DNA of 64,000 bases from Pediococcus inopinatus (GTDB lineage Bacteria; Bacillota; Bacilli; Lactobacillales; Lactobacillaceae). Positions 55,056 through 64,000 of this stretch are shown piece after piece (position 1 is the first letter of the stretch; the number at the start of each line of letters is the position of its first letter). A model generated the notes under the pieces. The model made no database searches. It saw nothing but the letters and a program-made list of their open reading frames with translations, and was not told where the DNA came from. The position numbers and the translations under genes were made by a program. Location: the NCBI RefSeq assembly GCF_002982135.1, contig NZ_CP019981.1, forward strand, positions 930,001-994,000, given 5' to 3'.

Positions 55056-55074
55056 ATCATACTGATAATTAGTT

Positions 55075-56052
55075 TTACAATCCGGCCCGTTTAGCCAATT
55101 CTGGTGTATAGCGATTACCCACAATTTTAATATTTTTAGACAATTGATCAATGCGGGCTAATTCTTCAGAAGAGAATGCCACATTTAAAGCACCCAAATT
55201 TTCTTGTAATCTTGTTAATTTGGTTGTTCCCGGAATTGGAACGATCCAAGGCTTCTGTGCCAATAACCAGGCCAAAGCGATTTGTGCAGGGGTTGCTTGT
55301 TTTTTAATGGCAAATTCTTTTATAAGGTCTAATAATTTTTGATTTGCTTCAAGCGCCTCTTTAGTAAATCGGGGTAATTTACTTCGGCCATCATTTTTGG
55401 CAAAGGTTGTATTCGTATTAATTTTTCCCGTTAAGAAACCTTTTCCTAAAGGACTAAATGGCATAAAACCGATCCCTAATTTTTCCAATAGCGGCAACAA
55501 TTCATTTTCTGGTTCTCTGGTCCACAATGAGTATTCACTTTCAACTGCTGTTAAAGGCTCGACTGCATTAGCTTTTTTGCTTGTTTCAATTCCAGCTTCG
55601 GACAATCCCCAATGCTTAATTTTCCCGGCTTTTTTTAGTTGTCCCATTGTATAAGCCACATCTTCAATGGGAATTTTCGGATCAACACGGTGAAGATAAT
55701 ACAAGTCAATGGCATCTACGTTTAAACGCTTAAGTGATCCTTCTACAGATTGACGAATCCCGTCTAGATTAGCATCTACAACCTGTTTACCATTTTCAAT
55801 TCGAATCCCGCACTTCGTGGAAATTGTGACCTTATCTTTATACGGGGCCAACGCTTTTCCTAACAGACTTTCATTGGTGAACGGTCCATAGACTTCTGCC
55901 GTATCGAAAAATGTTTCACCCATTTCAACCGATGCTTGCAAAAGCTTAATCATTTCTTGTTGATCAGGCGGATTTCCATAGGCAAAATTCATTCCCATGC
56001 AACCTAAACCCAGCGCATCAACCTGCATACTACCAAGATTTCTTTTTTGCAA
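55075..56052 (-). CDS. aldo-keto reductase (AKR13/YajO-like)
   Basis: 325 residues. VDALGLGCMGMNFAYG opens the barrel; the catalytic tetrad is Asp (DTAEVYG near 56), Tyr in VYG, Lys (STKCGIR near 84) and His (LYYLHRVD near 128). The end KNIKIVGNRYTPE fits this group. Reduces aldehydes or ketones with NADPH. TTG start eight bases after GAAGGG; a GTG three codons upstream is inside that site. Last gene after the glucose-dehydrogenase-like pseudogene. Confidence 0.88.
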   Translation of the reverse strand: MQKRNLGSMQVDALGLGCMGMNFAYGNPPDQQEMIKLLQASVEMGETFFDTAEVYGPFTNESLLGKALAPYKDKVTISTKCGIRIENGKQVVDANLDGIRQSVEGSLKRLNVDAIDLYYLHRVDPKIPIEDVAYTMGQLKKAGKIKHWGLSEAGIETSKKANAVEPLTAVESEYSLWTREPENELLPLLEKLGIGFMPFSPLGKGFLTGKINTNTTFAKNDGRSKLPRFTKEALEANQKLLDLIKEFAIKKQATPAQIALAWLLAQKPWIVPIPGTTKLTRLQENLGALNVAFSSEELARIDQLSKNIKIVGNRYTPELAKRAGL

Positions 56053-56091
56053 AATTATCACCCTTCAATAAGTTAAGTTTCGAATTATCGC

Positions 56092-56877
<786 letters not shown>

Positions 56878-56891
56878 AATGAATTTCCTCC

Positions 56892-57752
56892 TTAAATAAT
56901 AGTTGTCGTAATTGCCCCAATTACAATCAAAAATAACCCAATTAATGTGAAGCTTAACTCACGATGACTCTTCTTTTCATGTAGAAATACCATCCCGCCA
57001 ATCGTGGAGATCACGACAGAAAGTTGAGAGACCACAAATGCTGAGTTCACTCCGTTATCACGGACCGACAATATGTACGTGATTGCAGCAAATGAAAAGA
57101 TTATTCCTGCAAGCAGACTTTGCCAGCTTGCTTTTTCACGTAACACTTTAGGTTGATGGGTTGCGGAAATATAAATCAGTACCGCAATGACCATCCCAAC
57201 AGATTCAGGCAAGAAAATAGCTAATCCTGACGTAGCCATGGCTTTTGGAATTGCGTTATAAACCAGAAATCCAAACGTTGTCAGAAACAACATAATTAGA
57301 GTTTTCGTTTGACTGCTATTTTTGCTCTGTTGCATTTTTCTATCATGAACAGCCGTTAGTGAAATGCCAATAATTAAAAGTAAAATACCAATTACACCAA
57401 ATATTTTGGCATTACTTGATGCCCATTCACCAAACAAAAATACCCCAATTAACGAAGTCCCAATTAGCTGTAGACCTGTAGAAATTGGCATTGTCTGAGA
57501 AACACCAATTTCATGATAAGCGGTATATTGTCCCAATTGACCAATAATCCAAAAACCACCGGCAAAAGCTGCCAGAATAAAGCTTGCTAAAGAAATTGTT
57601 GGATGAATAACCGCGTAGACAATAAAACTAACTAAAAGGGTGCCAACTGCTGTACCAAAAATTTGATTAACCGGTCGGCCATTTATACGTTCAACAGCTA
57701 ATGGTAGAATTCCCCATGCAACTGCCGGTAGTAACATTAAAATAATATTCAT
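56892..57752 (-). CDS. GRP-family glucose/ribose permease (GlcU-like)
   Basis: 286 residues, ten predicted helices. LLPAVAWGILPLAVERINGRPVNQIFGTA at the start and GQYTAYHEIGVSQTMPISTGLQLIGTSL near 72-99 are typical of the GRP (GlcU/RbsU) transporters, which import sugars by proton symport. Between an anchored flavodoxin and the glucose-dehydrogenase-like gene. Import of glucose followed by oxidation to gluconolactone with NADPH gain is the expected partnership; the dehydrogenase is now broken. Confidence 0.88.
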   Translation of the reverse strand: MNIILMLLPAVAWGILPLAVERINGRPVNQIFGTAVGTLLVSFIVYAVIHPTISLASFILAAFAGGFWIIGQLGQYTAYHEIGVSQTMPISTGLQLIGTSLIGVFLFGEWASSNAKIFGVIGILLLIIGISLTAVHDRKMQQSKNSSQTKTLIMLFLTTFGFLVYNAIPKAMATSGLAIFLPESVGMVIAVLIYISATHQPKVLREKASWQSLLAGIIFSFAAITYILSVRDNGVNSAFVVSQLSVVISTIGGMVFLHEKKSHRELSFTLIGLFLIVIGAITTTII

Positions 57753-57765
57753 AAGTCCACCTTTC

Positions 57766-58377
57766 CTAATTCAGATCATTTTCATTTAAAAACTTAGCTA
57801 ATGCTTTTTTATTATCATCATAGCGAAAACCATTGATAATTTTTGCGTTATCCCCTTTTGCAAGTTTCCGCATATCAGGCATTGAACGACTAACTGGATC
57901 ACTCATACTTGTCGTAAATGGCACGATTGTTTTTCCAGAAAAATCAAACTTCTCAAACAACGAATGGATAATCATTGGCGGTTGATGCCACCAGGTGGGA
58001 TACCCAACGAAGATTGTGTCGTATTGATCCAAGTTAGTGATCTTAGTTCGAATTGCTGGATGAATCTTATCAGCCAACTGTTTTTGGGCAACTTTCACAT
58101 AAGCATCATAGCCACTAGGGTAAGCTTTTTGAGGCTGAAGCCGGATAATATCTGCTCCGGTGTCTGCCTTAATTTGCTTAGCCGCTTCCTCAGTTGAACC
58201 AGACAGTGAGAAATAGATAATTAAACGCTTTTTAGAATTCGTTTGTTTCTTCTGGACAATATCCGTTGTATGACTTATTTTCATACCTGTCGATTTATGC
58301 TGAAAACGAAAGACCGTAAATCCACCAGCCAAGATAATTACAATAACTCCAATGACAATCAATAGTCTTTTTTTCAT
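57766..58377 (-). CDS. membrane-anchored extracytoplasmic flavodoxin
   Basis: 203 residues. Anchor KKRLLIVIGVIVIILAGGFTVF (2-23), short linker, then flavodoxin with phosphate loop YFSLSGSTEEAAKQI near 54-68 and FVGYPTWWHQPPMIIHSLF near 123-141. The stacking Trp pair (TWW) and the HQPPMIIHSLF segment are almost the same as in the unanchored flavodoxin at 62.1 kb, so one arose from the other by adding or losing the anchor. First gene behind promoter 10. Confidence 0.88.
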   Translation of the reverse strand: MKKRLLIVIGVIVIILAGGFTVFRFQHKSTGMKISHTTDIVQKKQTNSKKRLIIYFSLSGSTEEAAKQIKADTGADIIRLQPQKAYPSGYDAYVKVAQKQLADKIHPAIRTKITNLDQYDTIFVGYPTWWHQPPMIIHSLFEKFDFSGKTIVPFTTSMSDPVSRSMPDMRKLAKGDNAKIINGFRYDDNKKALAKFLNENDLN

Positions 58378-58410
58378 TTCTTCCATCCCTTTTCGATTAC
58401 TTCATCTCGA

Positions 58411-58441
58411 AGCTTAAACCTTCGTCTGCACTCCATGGCAA
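58411..58441 (-). promoter_or_regulatory. MerR-regulon promoter 10
   Basis: TTGCCA and TAAGCT, spacer TGGAGTGCAGACGAAGGTT (19 bp). Heads the flavodoxin, GlcU, Gdh, AKR unit. Confidence 0.9.
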
Positions 58442-58454
58442 GCCTTTTTTTAAA

Positions 58455-59213
58455 TCAATTATTATCTGCGTGAACCTGGCTCACCCACTGGGTCACTCGC
58501 TTATCAGCCTGATCAACTTTATTACCGTCAACTACTAAAGCCTTCGTAAAGGTATCGCGCTCGCCACCTTGTTCACGGATAATTTCTCGAACTCGCTGGA
58601 CGCTATCTCCTTGACCATAACCGCCTTCAGTCATAAAAGGTGCAATGATTTTATCAGTCAAGCGACCCCCGTATGTTTTCAAAAAAGCTGTCATTGGGTG
58701 AGATAAAGTCATCGCCCAGATCGGATAGCCCAAATAGATGGTGTCGTATTGCTTTAAATCGGGAACTTGCATGTTAAGTTCAGGATAATCTTGATTTTCT
58801 CTTTCTGAATTGGCTCTTGAAAGGGTCTTTTGATAATTTCCGGCGTAAGGATCCTTTACGACAATTTCTAAAATATCCGGATTGGTTTGATTGGCAATTT
58901 TACTAGCCAGCAATTCGGTACTACCCGACCGAGAAAAATAAATAATTAAACTTTTAGCAGTTTTTGTAATTTTGCGTGTGGGCTTATTTTGACTATTGGT
59001 ATCTTGACCATCTGATCTTGTGCCATATCCATTTTGCCATTCCCGGTCGTTTTTACTGAGTTGTGGTGCTGAAATTGACTGGCCAGCAATTTTATAGTTA
59101 GCCTGCTGATTTTTGTTTGATACTGAATCGTTATTAAAATTCATAATTATAATTCCTCCAATTCCAAGGATTAGACATCCCATGATCACTGCTATTAACT
59201 TAATCTTTTTCAT
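58455..59213 (-). CDS. membrane-anchored extracytoplasmic flavodoxin
   Basis: 252 residues. Anchor KKIKLIAVIMGCLILGIGGIIIM (2-24; the Cys lacks a proper lipobox), a long Asn/Gln/Ser linker to about 85, then flavodoxin: LIIYFSRSGSTELLASKI near 90-107 and IYLGYPIWAMTLSHPMTAFL near 160-179. Charged C-terminal domain (REQGGERDTFTKAL). Should act outside the membrane. Preceded on the same strand by a small membrane protein, with promoter 11 between them. Confidence 0.87.
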   Translation of the reverse strand: MKKIKLIAVIMGCLILGIGGIIIMNFNNDSVSNKNQQANYKIAGQSISAPQLSKNDREWQNGYGTRSDGQDTNSQNKPTRKITKTAKSLIIYFSRSGSTELLASKIANQTNPDILEIVVKDPYAGNYQKTLSRANSERENQDYPELNMQVPDLKQYDTIYLGYPIWAMTLSHPMTAFLKTYGGRLTDKIIAPFMTEGGYGQGDSVQRVREIIREQGGERDTFTKALVVDGNKVDQADKRVTQWVSQVHADNN

Positions 59214-59248
59214 TTTCTTTTTATCCTTTAAACTTATTCAATAAAGTC

Positions 59249-59279
59249 ACTGTAAACTATGGTCTGTACTTCAAGGCAA
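59249..59279 (-). promoter_or_regulatory. MerR-regulon promoter 11
   Basis: TTGCCT and TACAGT, spacer TGAAGTACAGACCATAGTT (19 bp), directly behind the small membrane protein gene and before the anchored flavodoxin. Confidence 0.9.
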
Positions 59280-59289
59280 GCACTTTCTC

Positions 59290-59547
59290 TCAAAATATGT
59301 CACGCATAAAAAACGTAATCCCAATGATGACCGCTGCAAAGGCCAATAAGTAACCTAACAAAAGGTTAAAAGAAAATCCTAATCCACTAAATAGGAGCAT
59401 TAATATAAAAATATAGGGATGTTGAAAACAGAATTTAATAAAGCTTATTATTAAATTAGAAAACAAGCTCATTAAGACAATGATGCCCGTTACAATTGCA
59501 ATCTTATCGCCGTGACTCATAGCCACACTTAACATTAGAAATAACAT
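59290..59547 (-). CDS. small membrane protein, flavodoxin-associated paralogue B
   Basis: 85 residues with three hydrophobic stretches. Core SFIKFCFQHPYIFILMLLF and GLGFSFNLLLG matches the 47.3-kb protein (FIKFC-x-x-HP-x-IF and GLG-x-x-FNL). In both places the protein adjoins an anchored flavodoxin gene. No known family; no soluble domain. The FIKFC-xx-HP turn between two helices could hold a ligand through Cys and His. Ribosome site is poor, so the start might be the fifth codon. Confidence 0.75.
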   Translation of the reverse strand: MLFLMLSVAMSHGDKIAIVTGIIVLMSLFSNLIISFIKFCFQHPYIFILMLLFSGLGFSFNLLLGYLLAFAAVIIGITFFMRDIF

Positions 59548-59626
59548 GACTTCTACGTACCTTCTTAACTAATAAATTCTTTGTTCAAACTCTCTTAAAG
59601 TTTCATGCTTTTACAGACTAATCGCG

Positions 59627-60798
59627 CTAATCGGTCGTTCTCACATTTTTAAGCTTATTCACTAAACTCATCACAACGGCTAATATGACAAAAACAATCA
59701 TATTAATCCAAAACAAGTTTCGAATATTATCGATGTGCAAAACATTTTGAATTAGCAATGCGGTATATGGTGATAGAGAGCCGGCCAAATTGTAAGCAAT
59801 CAGGATTAATGAAGTTGCCATTATGTTTCCACTCCCGCCTAAATTAACAGCATTTAAAATCCATGGGAAAAACAAACGCGCACCAATTCCAGTCAAGAAT
59901 CCGCCCAAAACGGTTAACCAAGTTGTATTTGAAATGGCAATTAAAAACATTGCTAAGCCTAGAGATAAAAAGGCAGCCACTAAAATGTAATCTTTCAACC
60001 AGGTAAAAACGCGTCCAAAGAGAATGCCACCAAGCATTGCTCCTAAACTCAGACCTAAAATAACGTAACTTGCAGACGTAGCTGTTCCATATCCCGCATT
60101 AACCATTAAGGTTGGCACTTTAATTCCCATAATCATATAAAAGGTAATCACAATAAAGGTTAGGATCATGTAGCCAAAAATTGCATTAGGTAATTTTGAT
60201 TTTTTTGTTGAACCTTTAACTTTAGAGCCCGTTGTTAATTCTGTTTTTGGTATTTTAGGTACGAATAAAGCAAACATTATTAATGCAGGGATCGTGATTA
60301 AATATGCCCAAAATGACATATGCCAATTAAACCTTACAAGTTGGCCAGCAATAAATGTGACTAACACCCCAGACCTTCAAAGGTACTTTGAAAACCAAGT
60401 GTTTGTGATCGTTCGCTACCCTTGAAAAAGTAACTAATAATACTAACTAGTAACGAATTAAACAAGCCAATTCCAAAGCCAAATGCGGCCCGTGAAATCA
60501 TCAGGAGCAGAAAACTATTGATTATCACTGGGGACAACCCAGCAATAACGGTGATAAAAACCCCAACCAGTACAGTTTGTTTTAATCCAATTCGTTTGGC
60601 AATCCAATTACTCAATAGAATTGCAATTAGCAAGAATAAAGATGGAATGGTTGTGAGAAGTTCAATTTGAGCCAAAGCGACATTAGGAAATGCTTTTGCC
60701 AAAACTGGGATGTTAGCATTAATTGCCGGTGCAGATGCCGTCACAACCGACACCAGCAGGATAGATAATTTTATTAAAGAACGTTTGGTGTTTTGCAT
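59627..60798 (-). pseudogene. MFS transporter, single-base frameshift
   Basis: The first part (MQNTKRSLIKLSILLVSVV onward) covers four or five helices to TFEGLG; the second (VLVTFIAGQLVRFNWHMSF onward) covers the rest. They would join with one extra G in the GGGG run at about 60370-60374. Length if joined is about 390 residues, normal for 12-helix MFS exporters (AraJ/YdhP-like). Regulated by the TetR encoded upstream through the TGACTANCGGTCA operator. Confidence 0.85.
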
Positions 60799-60817
60799 TT
60801 TGTAGTTCCTCCATATG

Positions 60818-60830
60818 TGACTACCGGTCA
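60818..60830. promoter_or_regulatory. TetR operator before the MFS gene
   Basis: TGACTACCGGTCA, 20 bp before the MFS start. The same motif stands before the tetR gene at 61520, so both are probably bound by that TetR. Confidence 0.8.
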
Positions 60831-60835
60831 TATTT

Positions 60836-60873
60836 TTTTTTAAAAACATCGTCACTTATTAAATAGTGACGAT
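60836..60873 (-). terminator. terminator after the tetR gene
   Basis: ATCGTCAC paired with GTGACGAT across a ten-base loop, then GTTTTT on the minus strand. Confidence 0.7.
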
Positions 60874-60877
60874 CACG

Positions 60878-61471
60878 TTACGCATTAATTAGGTATGGCT
60901 GTAACAAAGCACTTAGTTGCAAATCACAGAACCGTTTTACAGTCGCGATTGGATCAACTGTTTTAGGAGATATACACCAGGTAAAAATAACGCCATACAT
61001 TTCCGTTAAAAAAAGTTGTGCGAGTTGGTGCACCGGCGTGTTCACCTTTAATTTATCTGCATCAATTAATTTCATCAAAAGCTGTTCAAAAGACTGAACA
61101 TCAAATTGCCATTTATTGCTATTCGTCTCGGAAAAGCTAATGTAGCGTACCCACTGACGAGCCAATTCGATTTTTGAATTAAAAATAACGGACATAAAAT
61201 CAATTAAATATTTCTTTATAATAATGATTGGGTCATCTTGTTCGCTTAAAATGGTTTGCGTATTTAGCTTAGCAAAGTGCTCTTTACTTAATTCAAAGAT
61301 CAAATCTTCTTTACGTTCAAAATAATTATAAAAAGTGCCTTTAGCGATCCCGCTGGTTTTCACGATATCATCCACGGAAATATTTTCATAACCCTTTTGC
61401 ACAATTAAATGATCTGCTGCTTCAATCAAACTTTGCCGAGTTGCGATTGCATTATCTTCTCTTTTTCCCAC
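60878..61471 (-). CDS. TetR family regulator
   Basis: 197 residues from a GTG six bases after GAGGTG. Helix-turn-helix about residues 10-55 with ISVDDIVKTSGIAKGTFYNYFERKEDLIFEL. The C-terminal half is variable. Followed by the MFS gene; its operator motif TGACTANCGGTCA appears before both genes, so it likely represses itself and the exporter. Confidence 0.9.
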   Translation of the reverse strand: MGKREDNAIATRQSLIEAADHLIVQKGYENISVDDIVKTSGIAKGTFYNYFERKEDLIFELSKEHFAKLNTQTILSEQDDPIIIIKKYLIDFMSVIFNSKIELARQWVRYISFSETNSNKWQFDVQSFEQLLMKLIDADKLKVNTPVHQLAQLFLTEMYGVIFTWCISPKTVDPIATVKRFCDLQLSALLQPYLINA

Positions 61472-61517
61472 TGGTCTCACCTCAAAAAGAAGTATACAAC
61501 ATTTACGCCTTAAAAAC

Positions 61518-61534
61518 AATGACTAACGGTCATT
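61518..61534. promoter_or_regulatory. TetR operator before its own gene
   Basis: AATGACTAACGGTCATT, a palindrome with AATGAC and GTCATT arms, sharing TGACTANCGGTCA with the site at 60818. Confidence 0.8.
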
Positions 61535-61558
61535 TTATTTTTTTATCCCTTATTCAAC

Positions 61559-61951
61559 TTAATCTTTTGCATCATACGCCAACTTTTCTTTTTCGTAGTT
61601 TAAGGTATGATCTTCAAAATTAACAATTTTATAGTCTAAATATTTGATTGTTTTGTCGATTTCGGCGCGTTTCTCTTTCAATTCCTGGCGTTGATCCATC
61701 AATAATGATTTACGAGTTTGTTCCGTTTGACTGCCTTCACGATATAATTTTACAAATTCGATCAGCGCTTCAATTGACATCCCTGCCTTTCGCAAAGCTT
61801 TAATATAGAAAACCCAGTTCATATCGTGTTCACTATATTCACGATAGCCACTTTCATTCCGTTTAATTTCCGGTAACAGTCCAAGCCGTTCCCAGTAGCG
61901 GAGTGTGTCTTTTGTTAACTCAAACTTTTTACTGACGCCGTTTATGTTCAT
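61559..61951 (-). CDS. MerR family regulator, likely master of the 39-63 kb regulon
   Basis: 130 residues from ATG nine bases after GAGG. INGVSKKFELTKDTLRYWERLGLLPEI is the winged helix; the rest is a long dimer helix with many charged residues and no Cys pair, so it does not look metal-sensing. Its own promoter (12) belongs to the shared 19-bp-spacer family, and such autoregulation is usual for MerR proteins. That makes it the best candidate to control all thirteen promoters; binding has to be shown. Confidence 0.9.
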   Translation of the reverse strand: MNINGVSKKFELTKDTLRYWERLGLLPEIKRNESGYREYSEHDMNWVFYIKALRKAGMSIEALIEFVKLYREGSQTEQTRKSLLMDQRQELKEKRAEIDKTIKYLDYKIVNFEDHTLNYEKEKLAYDAKD

Positions 61952-61995
61952 TTGATTCAACCTCTTTTTCATGTTTATCTTTTACTTACTTTATT

Positions 61996-62026
61996 ATTCT
62001 AAACCTTGGTCCTCACTTCAAGGCAA
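61996..62026 (-). promoter_or_regulatory. MerR-regulon promoter 12 (drives the MerR gene)
   Basis: TTGCCT and TAGAAT, spacer TGAAGTGAGGACCAAGGTT (19 bp), 45 bp before the regulator start. Confidence 0.88.
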
Positions 62027-62054
62027 GGAAAAAATAAATTTTTCTCTCAAACAT

Positions 62055-62097
62055 TAAAACGGCGCTAAATCTCTTTCGGAATTTAACACCGTTTTTC
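62055..62097 (-). terminator. terminator after the cytosolic flavodoxin gene
   Basis: AAAACGGTG and CGCCGTTTT arms with an inner TTAAATT/GATTTAG-like stem, T-rich on the minus strand. Confidence 0.75.
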
Positions 62098-62507
62098 TAT
62101 TTTTCGAATAAGATAGCTCCCGCATTTTCTGCAAGATCTGAAAATGTTTCAAGCGTATCTGTTAAAGGCGTCGAGGCACTAGTTGCAAAAGCCACGACTT
62201 TTTTACCTGCAAAATCAACTTGATCAAATAAACTGTGAATGATCATTGGTGGTTGTGACCACCATGTGGGATATCCCACATAAACTTTATCATAACGTGT
62301 TAAATCTGGGAGCGGTTTTTTCAATTCCGGATGAACTTGCTTATCTTTTTCATTTTGAGCAACGGCTACAATCCCATCATAATCGCTTGGATAAGTTTTT
62401 TTTGCTTGTAACTGATAAATATCTGCGTTCAACTTTTTTTGTAAGTTTAATGCAGCTTTCTTTGTAGTTCCCGATAGTGAAAAATAGATAATTAACTCTT
62501 TTGCCAT
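62097..62507 (-). CDS. flavodoxin, cytosolic
   Basis: 136 residues, no anchor. Phosphate loop IIYFSLSGTTKKAALNL near 6-22, and VYVGYPTWWSQPPMIIHSLF near 75-94. Very close to the anchored flavodoxin at 57.8 kb over the whole domain. A one-electron carrier or quinone-type reductase in the cytoplasm. It starts 30 bp after the aldo-keto reductase gene, so promoter 13 probably drives both. Confidence 0.88.
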   Translation of the reverse strand: MAKELIIYFSLSGTTKKAALNLQKKLNADIYQLQAKKTYPSDYDGIVAVAQNEKDKQVHPELKKPLPDLTRYDKVYVGYPTWWSQPPMIIHSLFDQVDFAGKKVVAFATSASTPLTDTLETFSDLAENAGAILFEK

Positions 62508-62537
62508 GTCATATACTTCTTTCTACTCAAACTAAGT

Positions 62538-63455
<918 letters not shown>

Positions 63456-63517
63456 TTAAATCAATTATTTTCAAAAACATGCTATACTAAAAAACTGAAT
63501 AGAAAGAAGGAATTATT

Positions 63518-64000
63518 TTGAACAAAGAACGTTTAGCAGCCTTCACTGACGCCGTTCTCGCCATTATTATGACGATCCTAGTTTTGGAACTAGAAAAACC
63601 TAAAACAGTTAATTTAGCTGTATTATGGGATTTGCGCGCTAACTTTTTTGCTTATACGCTTTCGTTTTTTTGGCTAGGTTTAATGTGGACTACCCATCAT
63701 AATAACTGGCACTCAATTACAAAGGTTTCCAACGCAACTGTGTCTTATTCATTACTCATGTTATTTATTGCATCACTATTTCCATACACGACCAGTTTGG
63801 TAGCCACAAATTTTAATAATGTGACTGCACAAACTTTTTATGGCCTGGTCGTTTTAGGCGTTTCGTTTAGTAACATGGCTATCTCCCATTCTTTAAAACA
63901 AGTTAACCCTTCAGTCCACTTTGGCTGGCTATATGCGTTACCAAATACCTCAATTATTTTAGATGTCGTGATCAAACTCATTGGTCTTCTAATCACCCTA
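63518..64000 (+). CDS. TMEM175-family (DUF1211) potassium channel-like protein, 5' part
   Basis: 161 residues present; the frame is open to the end of the window. A TTG start follows AGAAGGAA by seven bases. The opening RLAAFTDAVLAIIMTILVLEL is the F-S/T-D-A-V motif of TMEM175 proteins, whose first helix forms the K+ filter; HHNNWHSI follows near residue 65 and the later helices continue. Bacterial members are K+-conducting channels of about 200 residues. It faces away from the redox block; its promoter is not evident in the MerR-type form. Confidence 0.85.
   Translation, partial: MNKERLAAFTDAVLAIIMTILVLELEKPKTVNLAVLWDLRANFFAYTLSFFWLGLMWTTHHNNWHSITKVSNATVSYSLLMLFIASLFPYTTSLVATNFNNVTAQTFYGLVVLGVSFSNMAISHSLKQVNPSVHFGWLYALPNTSIILDVVIKLIGLLITL

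Overview
The window is low-GC, densely coded DNA of a Lactobacillaceae-type firmicute. This rests on the lactobacillus-like pyr operon with a PyrR leader, T-tailed terminators, AGGAGG-type ribosome sites, and IS3, IS30 and ISL3 elements typical of that family. No rRNA, prophage or CRISPR array is visible.

Layout. 1-5.7 kb: end of a drug exporter, then a P-type cation ATPase, enolase and two CrcB/Fluc fluoride channels. The ATPase and enolase each follow a leader that reads as a fluoride riboswitch ending in a terminator. 5.8-6.1 kb: tRNA-Ser(CGA), with a 25-bp inverted copy of its 3' end nearby. 6.4-24.6 kb: a stress and transport patchwork containing CadD, DegV, a MerR/SDR pair, a frameshifted acetyltransferase, NudC, SDR and TetR genes, an MhqO/MhqD-like quinone-stress operon, a secreted protein with a small membrane partner, two IS elements, a MATE pump, and an ABC exporter with its TetR regulator. 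24.6-32.3 kb: pyrimidine operon pyrB-pyrC-carA-carB-pyrE. Here pyrD and pyrF are absent, carA has an in-frame TGA, and a 100-bp tandem repeat sits at the carA/carB junction. 32.3-36 kb: an ABC transporter and a flavoprotein reductase. 36.0-38.9 kb: an NTF2-like gene cut by an IS3 element, itself split by an ISL3 element with a perfect 8-bp target duplication.

38.9-64 kb is the most striking part: about 25 kb of redox and electrophile-handling genes. They include flavodoxins (three with membrane anchors), SDRs, NAD(P)-binding reductases, aldo-keto reductases, alcohol and aldehyde dehydrogenases, esterases, a ferric-reductase-like flavocytochrome and paralogous small membrane proteins. Thirteen promoters here share a MerR-type layout: a TTGCCT-like -35 and a TAnnnT-like -10 around a 19-bp spacer of consensus TGRAGTNCRGACYRNRGTT. 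One of them drives a MerR gene (61.6 kb). The block therefore looks like one regulon laid out in tandem, probably answering reactive electrophiles, quinones or aldehydes.

Many genes are damaged. There are in-frame stops in carA and a glucose-dehydrogenase-like SDR. Single-base frameshifts affect an acetyltransferase, an MFS transporter and two NTF2/SnoaL-like genes, and an IS30 copy has an internal deletion. This suggests an adapting, decaying accessory genome, though assembly errors could explain some single-base cases.
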